DNA of 64,000 bases from Lachnospiraceae bacterium C10 (GCA_900100095.1 FMTN01000013.1:48993-112992), one strand, 5' to 3'. Positions 33,541 to 42,795 are shown, numbered from the stretch's first letter. Notes: generated from the letters alone by a model not told the origin. Program-made: numbers and translations.

Positions 33541-36500
33541 ATGGCTGACATGGCGGAAAAGAGGGAATCAGTACCTGTCCCTAAATACGATAAAGTAGTT
33601 GATGGATATCAGGAAGCATTACAGGTAGTTGATGATGTAATCTTAAAGAACTATATTACAAATCTTGGTGAGATGGATATAGTGCCCTTGGATGATTCTG
33701 TCCTCAAGACAAATATTAAGAAAAACGTATTGTTTTTTAAAATTACAGAGATGGTGTATGAGAAGGATGAATTTGCAACGTATAAGTTTGCAAGTGTATT
33801 TAATACTTTGTCTTCTTCTGATGCTACCATCTTTCTTATTATGGACAGTGACGGAGAAAAAACGGATTTTTATATGGGCGTTCGATCCTTAGATCCGGAT
33901 AGAACACTTAGCTCAGTAAGAGATACGTTGGAAAATGCCATGATTGGTCAATTTCCAGGAATTAAAACCGAAAATCTTATAGATACAGATATGAATAAGG
34001 TGCTTGATGGAATCAAAGGCAATAGTATTGCTGCGGTTTCGTGTGTGGCTAATAGCAAGGAAGAAGATCTTAATACAAATCAGGAATTTGTACAAGGGCT
34101 AGAGAAACTTGTGCTTTCAATGAGGGGGCAAAAGTATACTGGCATTATTATTGCTAATTCGACGAACCAGTCGCAACTTAGGGAACTGAGAAGAGGATAT
34201 GAAACGGTTTATACGCAGCTTTCTCCGTTTGCTAGTTTACAGGTTAGTTATGGACAGAATTCTTCATTTTCAATTTCTGATAGCAGCAGCGTTTCAACGT
34301 CCAAAACCAAAACAAATTCAATTAGTGAGTCTGAAACTGATAGTACAACTGAAACACATGGTGTTTCTAAGGAAAACACTACATCAAAGGTGATTAAAGG
34401 AGTTGGTGCTGCGTCCATGTTTTTAGGCGCTGCGTTAGCACCTGTGACAGGTGGTGCTAGTTTAATGATTGGTGGCGTTGTGGGCGGAGGAATGGGTTTA
34501 CTATCAGGTGCATTGTCTAGCAATAATTCCGATTCAACATCAAATAGTAAGTCTAAGGCATATAGCGAGAGTACAGCAGTTTCCGATGGCTTGACGGAAA
34601 CAAAAACAGAAGGGACAAGTTCTACAGAAGGCATTACAAATGCAATTACTTTAAATGTCCATGACAAGTCTATAGAAGATATGCTTGCCAGAATTGATAA
34701 GCAACTGAAACGCATGGATGAATTTGAAAGCCTTGGTATGTACGAGTGCGCTGCTTATTTTCTTTCAGAAGATCAGTATGCTGCTGAAGTGGCAGCTTCA
34801 ACATATAAGGCAATCATGCGTGGTGAAAACTCTGGCGTAGAGATCGCAGCTGTGAATTCGTGGTACACTGCAAATAAAAATGAAGATAACTACGAAGAGA
34901 AAAATAGGAACGTAGAATATATAAGGCAGTACGTAAAAAACTTTATGCATCCTATATTCCGTTATAAAGGAGCTGTAGGTGATATTGAGGTTTCTCCGTG
35001 TGCGATGGTGAGCGGAAATGAACTTGCAATTCATATGGGGATGCCGAGAAAATCTGTATGTGGTCTGCCTGTAATTGAACATGCTGATTTTGGCAAGGAA
35101 GTTGTGAAATATGAAGATGCTGATACTTCTGTAGGTATTAATTTGGGTAAAGTGTTCAATATGGGAAGCGTTGCGCCTAATAGTGTTTTCTTAGACAAGG
35201 GTAGTTTGACAATGCATACTTTTGTTACTGGCTCTACGGGATCCGGAAAAAGTAATACTATTTATGAGTTGATCAGACAGACAAACAACATGGGTGCGAA
35301 GTTTATGGTTATTGAACCTGCAAAGGGGGAATATAAGCATGTGTTTGGAAATCGTTCAGATGTGAATGTATTTGGAACAAACCCTGAGTATTCCGACTTG
35401 CTTAGAATCAACCCGTTCAAGTTTCCGAAAGGGGTTCATGTGCTTGAACATGTTGATCGTTTGGTTGAGATATTTAATGTTTGTTGGCCAATGTATGCGG
35501 CAATGCCGGCTGTTTTGAAGGATGCTTTGCTGCAGGCTTATGAAGTCTGTGGATGGGATTTTTCAACATCACGCAATGCATATAATGAGAATCTTTTTCC
35601 GACATTTTCAGATTTACAGAATGAAATGGTAGGTGTAATAAATGCGTCTGCTTATTCAGAAGAGGTAAAGAGTAATTATATGGGTTCATTGGTAACGCGT
35701 GTTAAATCTCTTACCAATGGACTTAATGGTCAGATTTTTGCTTCAAATGAGATAGATAGTGAGATCCTGTTTGATGGAAATACTATTATTGATTTGAGTA
35801 GGGTAGGTTCATTGGAAACAAAATCCCTAATAATGGGCATCCTAATTATGAGACTGAACGAACATAGGATGTCTAATGCTGATGAGATGAATGTGCCATT
35901 TAGACATCTTACGGTTCTGGAAGAAGCGCATAATATTTTGAAGAGGACTTCCACGGAGCAGAGTAGTGAAGGTTCTAATGTTGCGGGTAAGTCGGTAGAA
36001 ATGATCTCAAACGCTATAGCAGAGATGCGCACCTATGGTGAAGGCTTTGTTATAGTTGATCAATCTCCTAGTGCAGTAGATATATCGGCTATAAGAAATA
36101 CAAATACAAAGATAATAATGAGACTCCCTGATGAGAGTGATCGGAGACTTGCCGGAAAATCAGCAGGATTGAAAGATGAGCAACTTGATGAAATTGCTAA
36201 GTTACCTAAAGGTGTTGCAGTGGTATATCAGAATGATTGGGTTGAGCCACTACTATGTAATATTCAAAAATATAAGGGCGAAGAAGGTCGGTTCCAATAT
36301 AAACAGGTAATTCATCTTAACAATTCGACTGGGACATTGAGAAAAAAGCTATTACAGTTACTTTTGAAAAATCGAGTCAAGAATCCTATCGAATCTAATA
36401 TAGACGACATATTTGGATTGCTTGAACAGGCAGAAATATCTAGTAGAAGTAAACTTGGAATACAAAGGCTTCTGAAAGAATATGAATTACGAGGAAAAAT

Positions 36501-36783
36501 GACGCTTTGGAATGATGATAAGTTTGATTCTTTATCAGAAGTAGTTAGTGGAATACTTGATGGTAATGTATGGGTAAGACCGATTATAGACACTGCTGGC
36601 GAATTTGATGAATTGACAGATTCAATTATTCAAAGGATAGAAAAATTGGCTCCGGGAATTGGAAAAGAATATGCACTAGCAGTATCACAGTGTCTTTTGA
36701 AGAACGAATCAAAAGAATCTGATGGTTATAATGAAATATATGCTGCCTGGGTTACACAACTTAGAAATAAAGGGGTGATGTAG
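33541..36783 (+). CDS. Large HerA/FtsK-type ATPase
   Basis: 1080 residues. Residues 1-230 form an unassigned alpha/beta domain. A Ser/Thr-rich linker (about 243-285), a Gly-rich hydrophobic hairpin (about 290-328) and a second Ser-rich linker (330-365) follow, so the protein may touch the membrane midway. The HerA/DUF87 ATPase domain has Walker A GSTGSGKSN (564-572), FMVIEPAKGEYK, and Walker B LTVLEEAHN (about 790), with EGFVIVDQSPSAV as the sensor strand. HerA-type pumps move DNA or proteins. Directly followed by two toxin-like genes, this one may deliver them. Confidence 0.78.
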   Translation: MADMAEKRESVPVPKYDKVVDGYQEALQVVDDVILKNYITNLGEMDIVPLDDSVLKTNIKKNVLFFKITEMVYEKDEFATYKFASVFNTLSSSDATIFLIMDSDGEKTDFYMGVRSLDPDRTLSSVRDTLENAMIGQFPGIKTENLIDTDMNKVLDGIKGNSIAAVSCVANSKEEDLNTNQEFVQGLEKLVLSMRGQKYTGIIIANSTNQSQLRELRRGYETVYTQLSPFASLQVSYGQNSSFSISDSSSVSTSKTKTNSISESETDSTTETHGVSKENTTSKVIKGVGAASMFLGAALAPVTGGASLMIGGVVGGGMGLLSGALSSNNSDSTSNSKSKAYSESTAVSDGLTETKTEGTSSTEGITNAITLNVHDKSIEDMLARIDKQLKRMDEFESLGMYECAAYFLSEDQYAAEVAASTYKAIMRGENSGVEIAAVNSWYTANKNEDNYEEKNRNVEYIRQYVKNFMHPIFRYKGAVGDIEVSPCAMVSGNELAIHMGMPRKSVCGLPVIEHADFGKEVVKYEDADTSVGINLGKVFNMGSVAPNSVFLDKGSLTMHTFVTGSTGSGKSNTIYELIRQTNNMGAKFMVIEPAKGEYKHVFGNRSDVNVFGTNPEYSDLLRINPFKFPKGVHVLEHVDRLVEIFNVCWPMYAAMPAVLKDALLQAYEVCGWDFSTSRNAYNENLFPTFSDLQNEMVGVINASAYSEEVKSNYMGSLVTRVKSLTNGLNGQIFASNEIDSEILFDGNTIIDLSRVGSLETKSLIMGILIMRLNEHRMSNADEMNVPFRHLTVLEEAHNILKRTSTEQSSEGSNVAGKSVEMISNAIAEMRTYGEGFVIVDQSPSAVDISAIRNTNTKIIMRLPDESDRRLAGKSAGLKDEQLDEIAKLPKGVAVVYQNDWVEPLLCNIQKYKGEEGRFQYKQVIHLNNSTGTLRKKLLQLLLKNRVKNPIESNIDDIFGLLEQAEISSRSKLGIQRLLKEYELRGKMTLWNDDKFDSLSEVVSGILDGNVWVRPIIDTAGEFDELTDSIIQRIEKLAPGIGKEYALAVSQCLLKNESKESDGYNEIYAAWVTQLRNKGVM

Positions 36784-37361
36784 TGTTGGATTTCAATATC
36801 GACGGAATACTTTCAGCTCCAGATAGTCCGCTTAGCAGGAAAGCATCTTTGGCAGAAAAAATAGCGGATGCAAAGACACTTGATTCTCCGATTGCCCAAC
36901 ACATTGATGTGCAGGAGAAAACGGGCCGTTTTTTTGAGAATCCTTCAGTAGAAGGTGTGAAATCTTGGATTAAGGAAATAAATCCAAACTATGACCCATT
37001 TGATCTTGAATCACCCTATAATGTGAATTGCGGAGCGTGTGCATATGTTGTTTATGAGAGGTTGAATGGGATTGATGCAACATGTGCATCTGCAAATAAT
37101 ATTCCGACTGATCCTGAAATGGAAGAATTGTTGGGAAAAAGAATTATTTCTATGAGTCCAAATGAAATAGCAAAGAGGCTGATGGATGCTGGCAATGGAG
37201 CTCACGCAGTTATCGGTGTGGATAGAGCAAACGGTCCGGGACATTGGTTTAATGCAGCTTGTCTTGACGGAAAAGTTGTTGCTATAGATGGACAATCAGG
37301 TGAGGTTCTTGATTGGCCGCCAGATTACGGGGATGTCATAAATTGGGAAATGAGTGTATAG
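36783..37361 (+). CDS. Papain-fold toxin (Tox-PL-like)
   Basis: About 192 residues, beginning GTG (36783) or TTG (36786), overlapping the HerA stop. Residues 1-50 (FNIDGILS, SRKASLAEKIADAK, DSPIAQHIDV) match the start of the nuclease toxin at 37620 and look like a common targeting module. The C-terminal half has NCGAC (C83, C86), GHWFNA (H154) and IDGQSG (D169, Q171), the Cys-His-Asp set of papain-fold toxins, which act as peptidases or deamidases. Confidence 0.7.
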   Translation: MLDFNIDGILSAPDSPLSRKASLAEKIADAKTLDSPIAQHIDVQEKTGRFFENPSVEGVKSWIKEINPNYDPFDLESPYNVNCGACAYVVYERLNGIDATCASANNIPTDPEMEELLGKRIISMSPNEIAKRLMDAGNGAHAVIGVDRANGPGHWFNAACLDGKVVAIDGQSGEVLDWPPDYGDVINWEMSV

Positions 37362-37371
37362 GAGCGTGTTT

Positions 37372-37599
37372 ATGAATAAGCAAATATTGAAAATAGCTGC
37401 CGAAACGATGAAAGTCCCGATTGAGGTAGCAGAGAATAATTATAAGGAATTACCGGAACGGAATGCCTTTTATTTCTGGAATCCTGTTCGTGGAGGGATT
37501 GCGGTGATTGTTGGCGCTAATGGAGAAAAGCTGGGGGCTTCCTCAGGAATCAGTTTTGATCAACATTTACAAGCATTTGTAGACGGAAAGAGAAATTAG
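37372..37599 (+). CDS. Candidate immunity protein for the papain-fold toxin
   Basis: 75 residues from the ATG at 37372 (AGGAG upstream), ten bases after the toxin stop. Small, soluble and without known motif (AFYFWNPVRGGIAVIVG). Position and size suit an immunity protein for the preceding toxin; no sequence proof. Confidence 0.5.
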   Translation: MNKQILKIAAETMKVPIEVAENNYKELPERNAFYFWNPVRGGIAVIVGANGEKLGASSGISFDQHLQAFVDGKRN

Positions 37600-37619
37600 A
37601 AGATGGGAGGAATGATCTG

Positions 37620-38513
37620 ATGTTTAATTTCAATATGTCAGAGATCTTTTCTAATATGGAAAGTCGTTTGCTTGAGAAGGCTAGGAACATGGAAAAACCA
37701 GCTGATGCAGAAGATATTGATAAGCCGATAGCAAAAGATGTTGAAGTGGAAGATGATGCTCAGGATGAGACAAACGATGTTCCGAAGAATCTCGAACCAA
37801 ATAAAACTTATGAGATAAACGGAAACTATTATGAAACTGATGACAATGGTAACATTTATAAAACTAATGGAGAGTTGAATCCCGATACGGAATATACAGT
37901 GAATGGTATTACTTACGTGACGGATTCTGCAGGAAGAATTATTTCTTGGGAGGGAGAACCTGGTTATAATCCTGAAGCCGAAAGAGATAGTGAGGCTCAG
38001 ACTGACGCTGGCGGAGAGGACCGTAAGGAGGGAGATGATGGAGGACATCTTGTCGCTAGGATTTTAGATGGATCTTCAGGAAATGAAAATATTGTTCCAA
38101 TGAGAGATACCGTTAATCGTGGAGATTACAAAAAAGCAGAAAACGAAATTGCTAAAGCAAAACAGGAAGGAAAAGATGTCCAAGACAGTGGAAATGTAAT
38201 ATATGAAGGTGATTCATCCCGTCCGGATAAGATAGAAAGAACATACTCGATTGATGGAGAAAAAAGAGAATTAAAAGTAGATAATGTCGAGGGCTCACAA
38301 GATTTGCTTGATGATGTGAAAAATGATATTTCGGAAGAGGATTATGAGAATCTTGAAGAACGTATAAATGATATGGAAGAAGATGGCTCTACAGTTTCGG
38401 TTACTTCTGTATACAAGAAATATGATTCTGAGGGTAATCTTGAATCAGTGACAGTAGGTGTTCGAGATGAAACGAACGGAACCAAGACATATATCACTTA
38501 CGATGTTAAATAA
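37620..38513 (+). CDS. DNA/RNA non-specific endonuclease toxin
   Basis: 297 residues; ATG at 37620 with GGGAGGA upstream. The N-terminal segment (FNFNMSEIFSN, SRLLEKAR, DKPIAKDVEV) mirrors that of the papain-fold toxin. A beta-rich linker has KTYEINGNYYETDDNGN-type repeats. The nuclease core DGGHLVAR (140-147) with ENIVPM and NRG downstream matches the Endonuclease_NS_2 family, where the His is the general base. A long acidic C-terminal extension follows. Probably exported by the HerA system. Confidence 0.75.
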   Translation: MFNFNMSEIFSNMESRLLEKARNMEKPADAEDIDKPIAKDVEVEDDAQDETNDVPKNLEPNKTYEINGNYYETDDNGNIYKTNGELNPDTEYTVNGITYVTDSAGRIISWEGEPGYNPEAERDSEAQTDAGGEDRKEGDDGGHLVARILDGSSGNENIVPMRDTVNRGDYKKAENEIAKAKQEGKDVQDSGNVIYEGDSSRPDKIERTYSIDGEKRELKVDNVEGSQDLLDDVKNDISEEDYENLEERINDMEEDGSTVSVTSVYKKYDSEGNLESVTVGVRDETNGTKTYITYDVK

Positions 38514-38525
38514 AGGAGGATGGAC

Positions 38526-38864
38526 ATGAATAAGGTTATTGATAAGATTTGTGAATATGAAAAGAAGGGGATATCAGATATTAAAATGATTGCCCTTGTT
38601 TCGGACACAAGTTCTGAGGTCATCTTTTATGGCGTGATTGATGGAGTTAAATATCAGTCTAATAATATGGTAGAAGAAGGAAAAGTTGAGTCAGATGTTG
38701 TGGATTCATTCTATGAGGAGATTACTGCGATAGTGCGCAGTGATAAAAAGTTTGATTCGGCAAAGATGAATATCGTTAAGGCTGATTCAAAGAAATGCAC
38801 CGTTGATTACGATTCAAAGAAATGTAAGACATATAAGATAATAAAAGAATGGGAGCGGGTATGA
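38526..38864 (+). CDS. Candidate YezG-like immunity protein
   Basis: 112 residues from the ATG at 38526 (AAAGGAGGA upstream). It contains SDTSSEVIFYGVIDG and a later VDYDSKKCKTYK, resembling DUF600/YezG immunity proteins, which in Bacillus protect against nuclease toxins such as YeeF. Its place directly after the nuclease supports this. Confidence 0.6.
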   Translation: MNKVIDKICEYEKKGISDIKMIALVSDTSSEVIFYGVIDGVKYQSNNMVEEGKVESDVVDSFYEEITAIVRSDKKFDSAKMNIVKADSKKCTVDYDSKKCKTYKIIKEWERV

Positions 38865-39262
38865 TCAAAATTCTGTTATATATTTTGGCACAGTCTATGC
38901 AGGTTGCAGGTGCAGAGATTCTTATATGGGACTATTGGAAAATTCATGATCCAGTGAAGCGTGCTGAACTTGAACTAGAGACAGAATCTGATTATGGTGA
39001 TTTAGATTGTGACACGACTAATAACGACTTATTCGTTAGAGTGCAACATATTATCATAAACAGGATGGCGTTTGTATGTATTGCAATAGGTTATCTAATG
39101 GCCATAGTTGGTGATATTAGTCATATAGCAAATCGTTGGATTGTTCTTGGATTTGTGTTAGTAGCTAGTTTTGTATTAATGTTTATCCTGTTATTAGTTT
39201 CAAAAATAACAAGTCAGAATCGCATAGAAAGGTATGAAAAAAAGGTTGGCACAAAACCGTGA
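38861..39262 (+). CDS. Multi-pass membrane protein, unknown
   Basis: 133 residues from the ATG at 38861, overlapping the previous stop (ATGA). Helices at about 3-25, 68-90 and 95-120, with a basic tail. Last gene of the HerA-toxin unit. Could aid toxin passage or immunity; unknown. Confidence 0.6.
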   Translation: MIKILLYILAQSMQVAGAEILIWDYWKIHDPVKRAELELETESDYGDLDCDTTNNDLFVRVQHIIINRMAFVCIAIGYLMAIVGDISHIANRWIVLGFVLVASFVLMFILLLVSKITSQNRIERYEKKVGTKP

Positions 39263-39401
39263 TAAGCAAACTGTTTTTATAAAGTTTCTATTGGCTTTGA
39301 TGTCATGTTATGCTATAATACCTTATAACGAAGGATGTCAATTCCTTCCGGTTAAAAATGTGTTGGTTGAGAAGAGGAAAGGAGGTATTTACAGTATCAC
39401 G

Positions 39402-39431
39402 ATGATACCCCTCATGATACTATTATGATAC
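39402..39431 (+). repeat. ATGATAC repeats, candidate att core
   Basis: Three copies of ATGATAC; the last two are 11 bases apart (ATGATAC-TATT-ATGATAC). The same two-part site recurs at 59007 and 63273, each just before an integrase remnant. Confidence 0.55.
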
Positions 39432-39597
39432 TATTTCTTCGAAAAACACAGAAAATACAAGGCATTTCAAGAAAAAGTGGAAAATAAGAATGCCGTATTT
39501 AACATGATTTGCAATCAAAAACAGATTTGGAACTACCGAGATGGAGTAATGTATTATCGCTGGAAACGGGCATAAATACTGGATTTTTAAATTGTCT

Positions 39598-39615
39598 GGT
39601 TGCAAAATGGTTGCA
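39598..39615 (+). repeat. GGTTGCA direct pair
   Basis: Two GGTTGCA copies with starts 11 bases apart. An identical arrangement occurs at 48055-48072, also upstream of an integrase module. Possible integrase or excisionase arm sites. Confidence 0.5.
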
Positions 39616-39633
39616 ATAATAAGCAGTTTAATA

Positions 39634-39670
39634 TTTTGTCTTATTTTGTCTCGTTTTGACCTGTTTTGTC
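39634..39670 (+). repeat. Four 10-bp iterons
   Basis: TTTTGTC, TTTTGTC, TTTTGAC, TTTTGTC start exactly every ten bases, one helical turn, so a protein could bind all four on one face of the DNA. Confidence 0.6.
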
Positions 39671-39748
39671 TCGTCTCGTCCGACATTGGACATATACGAG
39701 GGGAAAGAATAGTGATAATATTAAGATAGAACAAGTAAAGGCATTTAA

Positions 39749-39788
39749 GATGCGTGAGAAGAATTGATTTTCTTCCCACGCATTTTTT
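39749..39788 (+). terminator. Intrinsic terminator
   Basis: ATGCGTG...AGAAG pairs with CTTCCCACGCAT across an A/T loop, then TTTTTT. Confidence 0.75.
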
Positions 39789-39914
39789 ATGCCTATTTTT
39801 ATGCGCAGATTTAAGAAAGTCAGAGGAGGTGGTGGAATATATGCGCGTTCAGAATTGTTATTCGGTAATGATATCAATATTAAGCTAAATGAAATTGGAA
39901 AGGAGATTTTACTT

Positions 39915-40109
39915 ATGGAAATCAAAAATACAAAGCCAATGTATGTAGGCGTTGATGAAGTGTGTGCTGACTGGGGAGTATCCAGAAGTAAGGGATATGC
40001 CATTATCAAACAACTTTCGGATCAGATGAAAGCTGAGAATCCCAAGCTTCTTACGATGGCTGGCAAGATCAATCGATTTTACTACGAAGAAGCATGTATG
40101 AAGAAATGA
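39915..40109 (+). CDS. xis: Excisionase-like HTH protein
   Basis: 64 residues from the ATG at 39915 (AAAGGAG upstream). YVGVDEVCADWGVSRSKGYA is a winged-helix excisionase fold, followed by a KINRFYYEEA strand. The gene at 49054 has the same plan and position relative to its integrase, so a directionality factor for the integrase at 41188 is likely. Confidence 0.7.
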   Translation: MEIKNTKPMYVGVDEVCADWGVSRSKGYAIIKQLSDQMKAENPKLLTMAGKINRFYYEEACMKK

Positions 40110-40120
40110 AAGGGGGCAGA

Positions 40121-40255
40121 ATGACAGAAATAAAAAAAGCTCCTGCGCGAACAGGAGCTAATGCAAACACCGTAGTGATTGCGCCTTTTACTAAAGCAAT
40201 TTTAACACGGGTGCAGGCAATTTACAACGGAAATGAGGTGATTGCCGGTGGGTGA
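40121..40255 (+). CDS. Small unknown protein, 44 aa
   Basis: ATG at 40121 with AAAGGGGG nearby. MTEIKKAPARTGANANTVV is followed by a helical half. Its stop overlaps the GTG start of the next gene, which suggests coupling. The coding DNA includes a 9-bp inverted repeat (AGCTCCTG/CAGGAGCT, about 40139-40161) that may fold in the mRNA. Not recognised. Confidence 0.5.
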   Translation: MTEIKKAPARTGANANTVVIAPFTKAILTRVQAIYNGNEVIAGG

Positions 40256-41171
40256 TAGGAGAATGATATCTCGTACTGTTGTAGATAGTGCAAGATTTCT
40301 TAAGATGCCGGCAACTTCCCAGAACCTATATTTTCATCTTGTAGTAAATGCGGATGATGATGGAATTGTGGAAGCCTACAAGGTAATGGCTATGTGTAAG
40401 GCTAATGAGGATGACTTGAGAGTTCTGGTAGGAAAGCAGTTTGTGCAAATATTGAATGAGGATTTGGTAACATACATCATTCATTGGCGACAAATGAATG
40501 TTCTTAGGGCAGACCGTAAGACAGATAGCATCTATAAAAATTTGCTATTGCAGGTAAATCCGGATGTGGAACTATTGGAGAAGAAGGAACGTTCCGACTT
40601 GAAAAAGAAACAGAAAAATAAGTGCCAGTCCGTGGACGGTCCACGGACGGCACAACATAATCTAATCGAATCTAAGTCAACTCAAGAGAACTTAAGAGAA
40701 GATAAGTCAATCAATCCATATATCGATACTGCGGATACAGATGAAAGCAATGGAGAGATGGATGGAAGCATGAATATTGATAATCAGAATTCTGAGTATA
40801 GAAATATTGTTGCAAATAATATTCATCTAGATTGGTTAAAAGATGCAGCATCTAAGCATGGTGAAAAAGAGGTTCTTATGGTTGATGAGATTTATGAGAC
40901 TATCTGCGATATGGTCTGTAATCCTAGGGACAAGGTAACAATTAAAAATACTGACTATCCATGGACATCCGTGAAATCACAGTTTTTGAAGCTGAATTAT
41001 CAGCATATTGCAAATATTTTGAACAGGATTGTGGATGCTGATTTAAAGATTAAGAACATGAACGCTTATCTTATATCAACTCTCTATACAGAGTCTATGA
41101 GTGGTGTATTGGCAGAAGAGGCTGGACTTCATGATGATTATCTGAAGTATTTAAGAGGTCAGCCATATTGA
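40248..41171 (+). CDS. Replication-type protein with DUF6017-like C-terminus
   Basis: 307 residues. GTG at 40248 is favoured because GAGGTG lies seven bases upstream, whereas an ATG at 40263 has no space to its AGGAGA. The N-terminal 110 residues (SARFLKMPATSQNLYFHLVVNADDD as a helical/winged part) look like phage replisome-organiser domains. A Lys/Asp-rich linker follows; the C-terminal part (VTIKNTDYPWTSVKSQFLKL, AYLISTLY) resembles DUF6017. Likely a replication initiator or helicase loader for the excised element. Confidence 0.65.
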   Translation: MGDRRMISRTVVDSARFLKMPATSQNLYFHLVVNADDDGIVEAYKVMAMCKANEDDLRVLVGKQFVQILNEDLVTYIIHWRQMNVLRADRKTDSIYKNLLLQVNPDVELLEKKERSDLKKKQKNKCQSVDGPRTAQHNLIESKSTQENLREDKSINPYIDTADTDESNGEMDGSMNIDNQNSEYRNIVANNIHLDWLKDAASKHGEKEVLMVDEIYETICDMVCNPRDKVTIKNTDYPWTSVKSQFLKLNYQHIANILNRIVDADLKIKNMNAYLISTLYTESMSGVLAEEAGLHDDYLKYLRGQPY

Positions 41172-41187
41172 CGAAGGGAGAAGAATT

Positions 41188-42270
41188 ATGTCAGTAAGTA
41201 AAGATGAGGCTATGGGTACTTGGACGATTTATTCCAGGTACACCAATTGGCAGAATAAAACAAAAGTCCTCCATAAAAGGGGATTTAAAACAAAACGTGA
41301 GGCGCTAGAGTATGAGCGAAAGTTCTTGCTGCAGAAATCTAAGAATCTCAATATGGGATTCACGGAATTTGTGGAGACATATTTTAATGATATCAGCCCA
41401 AGAATAAAATATAATACCAGGCTAACGAAGGAACATGCCTTCAGAACCAAGATTATTCCATATTTCGAGGATAAGGCTCTTTCTGACATTACACCGACGG
41501 ATGTGATTCAGTGGCAGAATACGATTTTGCAGATGGAAGATGAGGAGGGGAAGCGTTATCAACCAACCTATCTTAGGTCTATTTCTGCACAGTTGTCGGC
41601 CCTTTTTAATCATGCGGTAAGGTACTATGGCTTGAAGGATAATCCGGTAAAGATTGCTGGCTCTATGGGCTCATCCAAGGCAAAAGAGATGTTGTTTTGG
41701 ACAAGAGAAGAGTATCAGACGTTTAAGGAAGCTATGAAGGAAAAGCCGGTTTCTTATTATGCTTTTGAAATACTATACTGGTGTGGAATTCGTTGTGGCG
41801 AGTTGTTGGCTCTTACGAAAGGTGACTTTGATTTAGAGAAAAAGACCTTAACGATTAATAAGTCTTTGCAGCATTTAAAGGGTGAAATCTATGTTACCGA
41901 TCCGAAAACTCAAAAGAGCAATCGCGTAATTGATTTGCCGGATTTTCTATGCGATGAGATTGAGGATTACTTTTCCATGCTTTATAAATGTGATGATGAT
42001 ACCAGACTTTTTAATATTTCAAAATCCTATCTACATCACGAGATGGATCGTGGTGTCAGGGAGACAGGGGTGAAGAGGATACGTATTCATGATTTGAGAC
42101 ATAGTCATGTGGCACATCTTATCGAGCTTGGTTTTTCTCCCGTGGAGATAGCTGACAGATTAGGCCATGAGAGCATGTCTGTTACGATGACATATTCTCA
42201 TTTGTACCCATCGAAGCAACGCAAGATGGCAGATAAACTCAATCAGGATTATGAGAGAATGGAGAATTAG
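41188..42270 (+). CDS. int: Tyrosine integrase, element 1
   Basis: 360 residues. N-terminal arm-binding domain (AP2-like, W-IYSRYTNWQNKTK), SAM-like core-binding domain (about 55-150), and catalytic domain with R202 (CGIRCGE), H301 and R304 (HDLRHSH), H327 (GHE) and Y336. All catalytic residues are intact, so it should be active. It sits 17 bases after the replication gene and just before the mobilisation gene. It is similar to the integrase at 49250 and to the two remnants at 59.1 and 63.4 kb. Confidence 0.92.
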   Translation: MSVSKDEAMGTWTIYSRYTNWQNKTKVLHKRGFKTKREALEYERKFLLQKSKNLNMGFTEFVETYFNDISPRIKYNTRLTKEHAFRTKIIPYFEDKALSDITPTDVIQWQNTILQMEDEEGKRYQPTYLRSISAQLSALFNHAVRYYGLKDNPVKIAGSMGSSKAKEMLFWTREEYQTFKEAMKEKPVSYYAFEILYWCGIRCGELLALTKGDFDLEKKTLTINKSLQHLKGEIYVTDPKTQKSNRVIDLPDFLCDEIEDYFSMLYKCDDDTRLFNISKSYLHHEMDRGVRETGVKRIRIHDLRHSHVAHLIELGFSPVEIADRLGHESMSVTMTYSHLYPSKQRKMADKLNQDYERMEN

Positions 42271-42273
42271 TCT

Positions 42274-42660
42274 ATGAGTGATAGTAAAGAACATGGGAAA
42301 ATATACAGGCGTGATACTTTGCTTAAAAATACAAAACCGAAAAAGAAGGATGAGAAAAATCGAAAAAAGTCTGCATGTGTCAATTTTAGAGTGACGCCGG
42401 AAGAGAAAGAAATCATATTTAACAGGATAAGGCTTTCTGGAATGAAGATTCAGGATTACGTAGCACAAAGCTGCATGTACAATCAGATTTCTGTTGTCGG
42501 AAATATCAAAACTTTTGATGCTATCAGAAACGAGATGAAGATAATTGATAAACATCTGATGTCGCTCAAATCTGTGGATGAACTTGAATTGGAAAAGCTG
42601 GAAAGTCTGAGAATGATTCTGGAAATCTTAGATGGATTTTATAAAAATTGTAATTCCTAG
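42274..42660 (+). CDS. MobC-like mobilisation accessory protein
   Basis: 128 residues. Basic start (KPKKKDEKNRKKSA), then NFRVTPEEKEIIFNRIRLSG, a ribbon-helix-helix motif typical of relaxosome accessory (MobC/DUF-type) proteins; the rest is helical. It starts three bases after the integrase stop, an arrangement repeated at 50331. No relaxase lies in this element, so it may use one in trans. Confidence 0.68.
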   Translation: MSDSKEHGKIYRRDTLLKNTKPKKKDEKNRKKSACVNFRVTPEEKEIIFNRIRLSGMKIQDYVAQSCMYNQISVVGNIKTFDAIRNEMKIIDKHLMSLKSVDELELEKLESLRMILEILDGFYKNCNS

Positions 42661-42795
42661 AAATGCTGCAAAGTGTAATAAAGCTCGTTTACGAGCGCAG
42701 CCAGATTTGAAAAATCTGTTCATAGGGGATTGGGGATAATCTTCCCAACGAGCAAAGTTGTACAAGAGTACACTGCTCGCCAAGTTGTGAAAAGA
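42661..42795 (+). other. Candidate oriT with inverted repeats
   Basis: Directly after the MobC-like gene. GCTCG-TTTA-CGAGC forms one hairpin (near 42683). CAACGAGCA and TGCTCGCCAAGTTG form an interrupted inverted repeat (about 42747-42787). No ORF covers it. Position next to a relaxosome gene suggests oriT; unproven. Confidence 0.4.

Larger units (their letters stand above)
39263..39914. other. Non-coding left end of an integrative element
   Basis: 650 bases without a convincing gene. It carries the ATGATAC repeats, a GGTTGCA pair, four 10-bp iterons and a terminator, each listed separately. The crowding of short repeats upstream of an excisionase/integrase set suits recombinase arm sites or a replication origin. 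Confidence 0.55.

Noticed and set aside
39234..39428. 64-codon frame after the membrane protein
   Set aside because: No ribosome site, low-complexity product, and it runs into the ATGATAC repeats.
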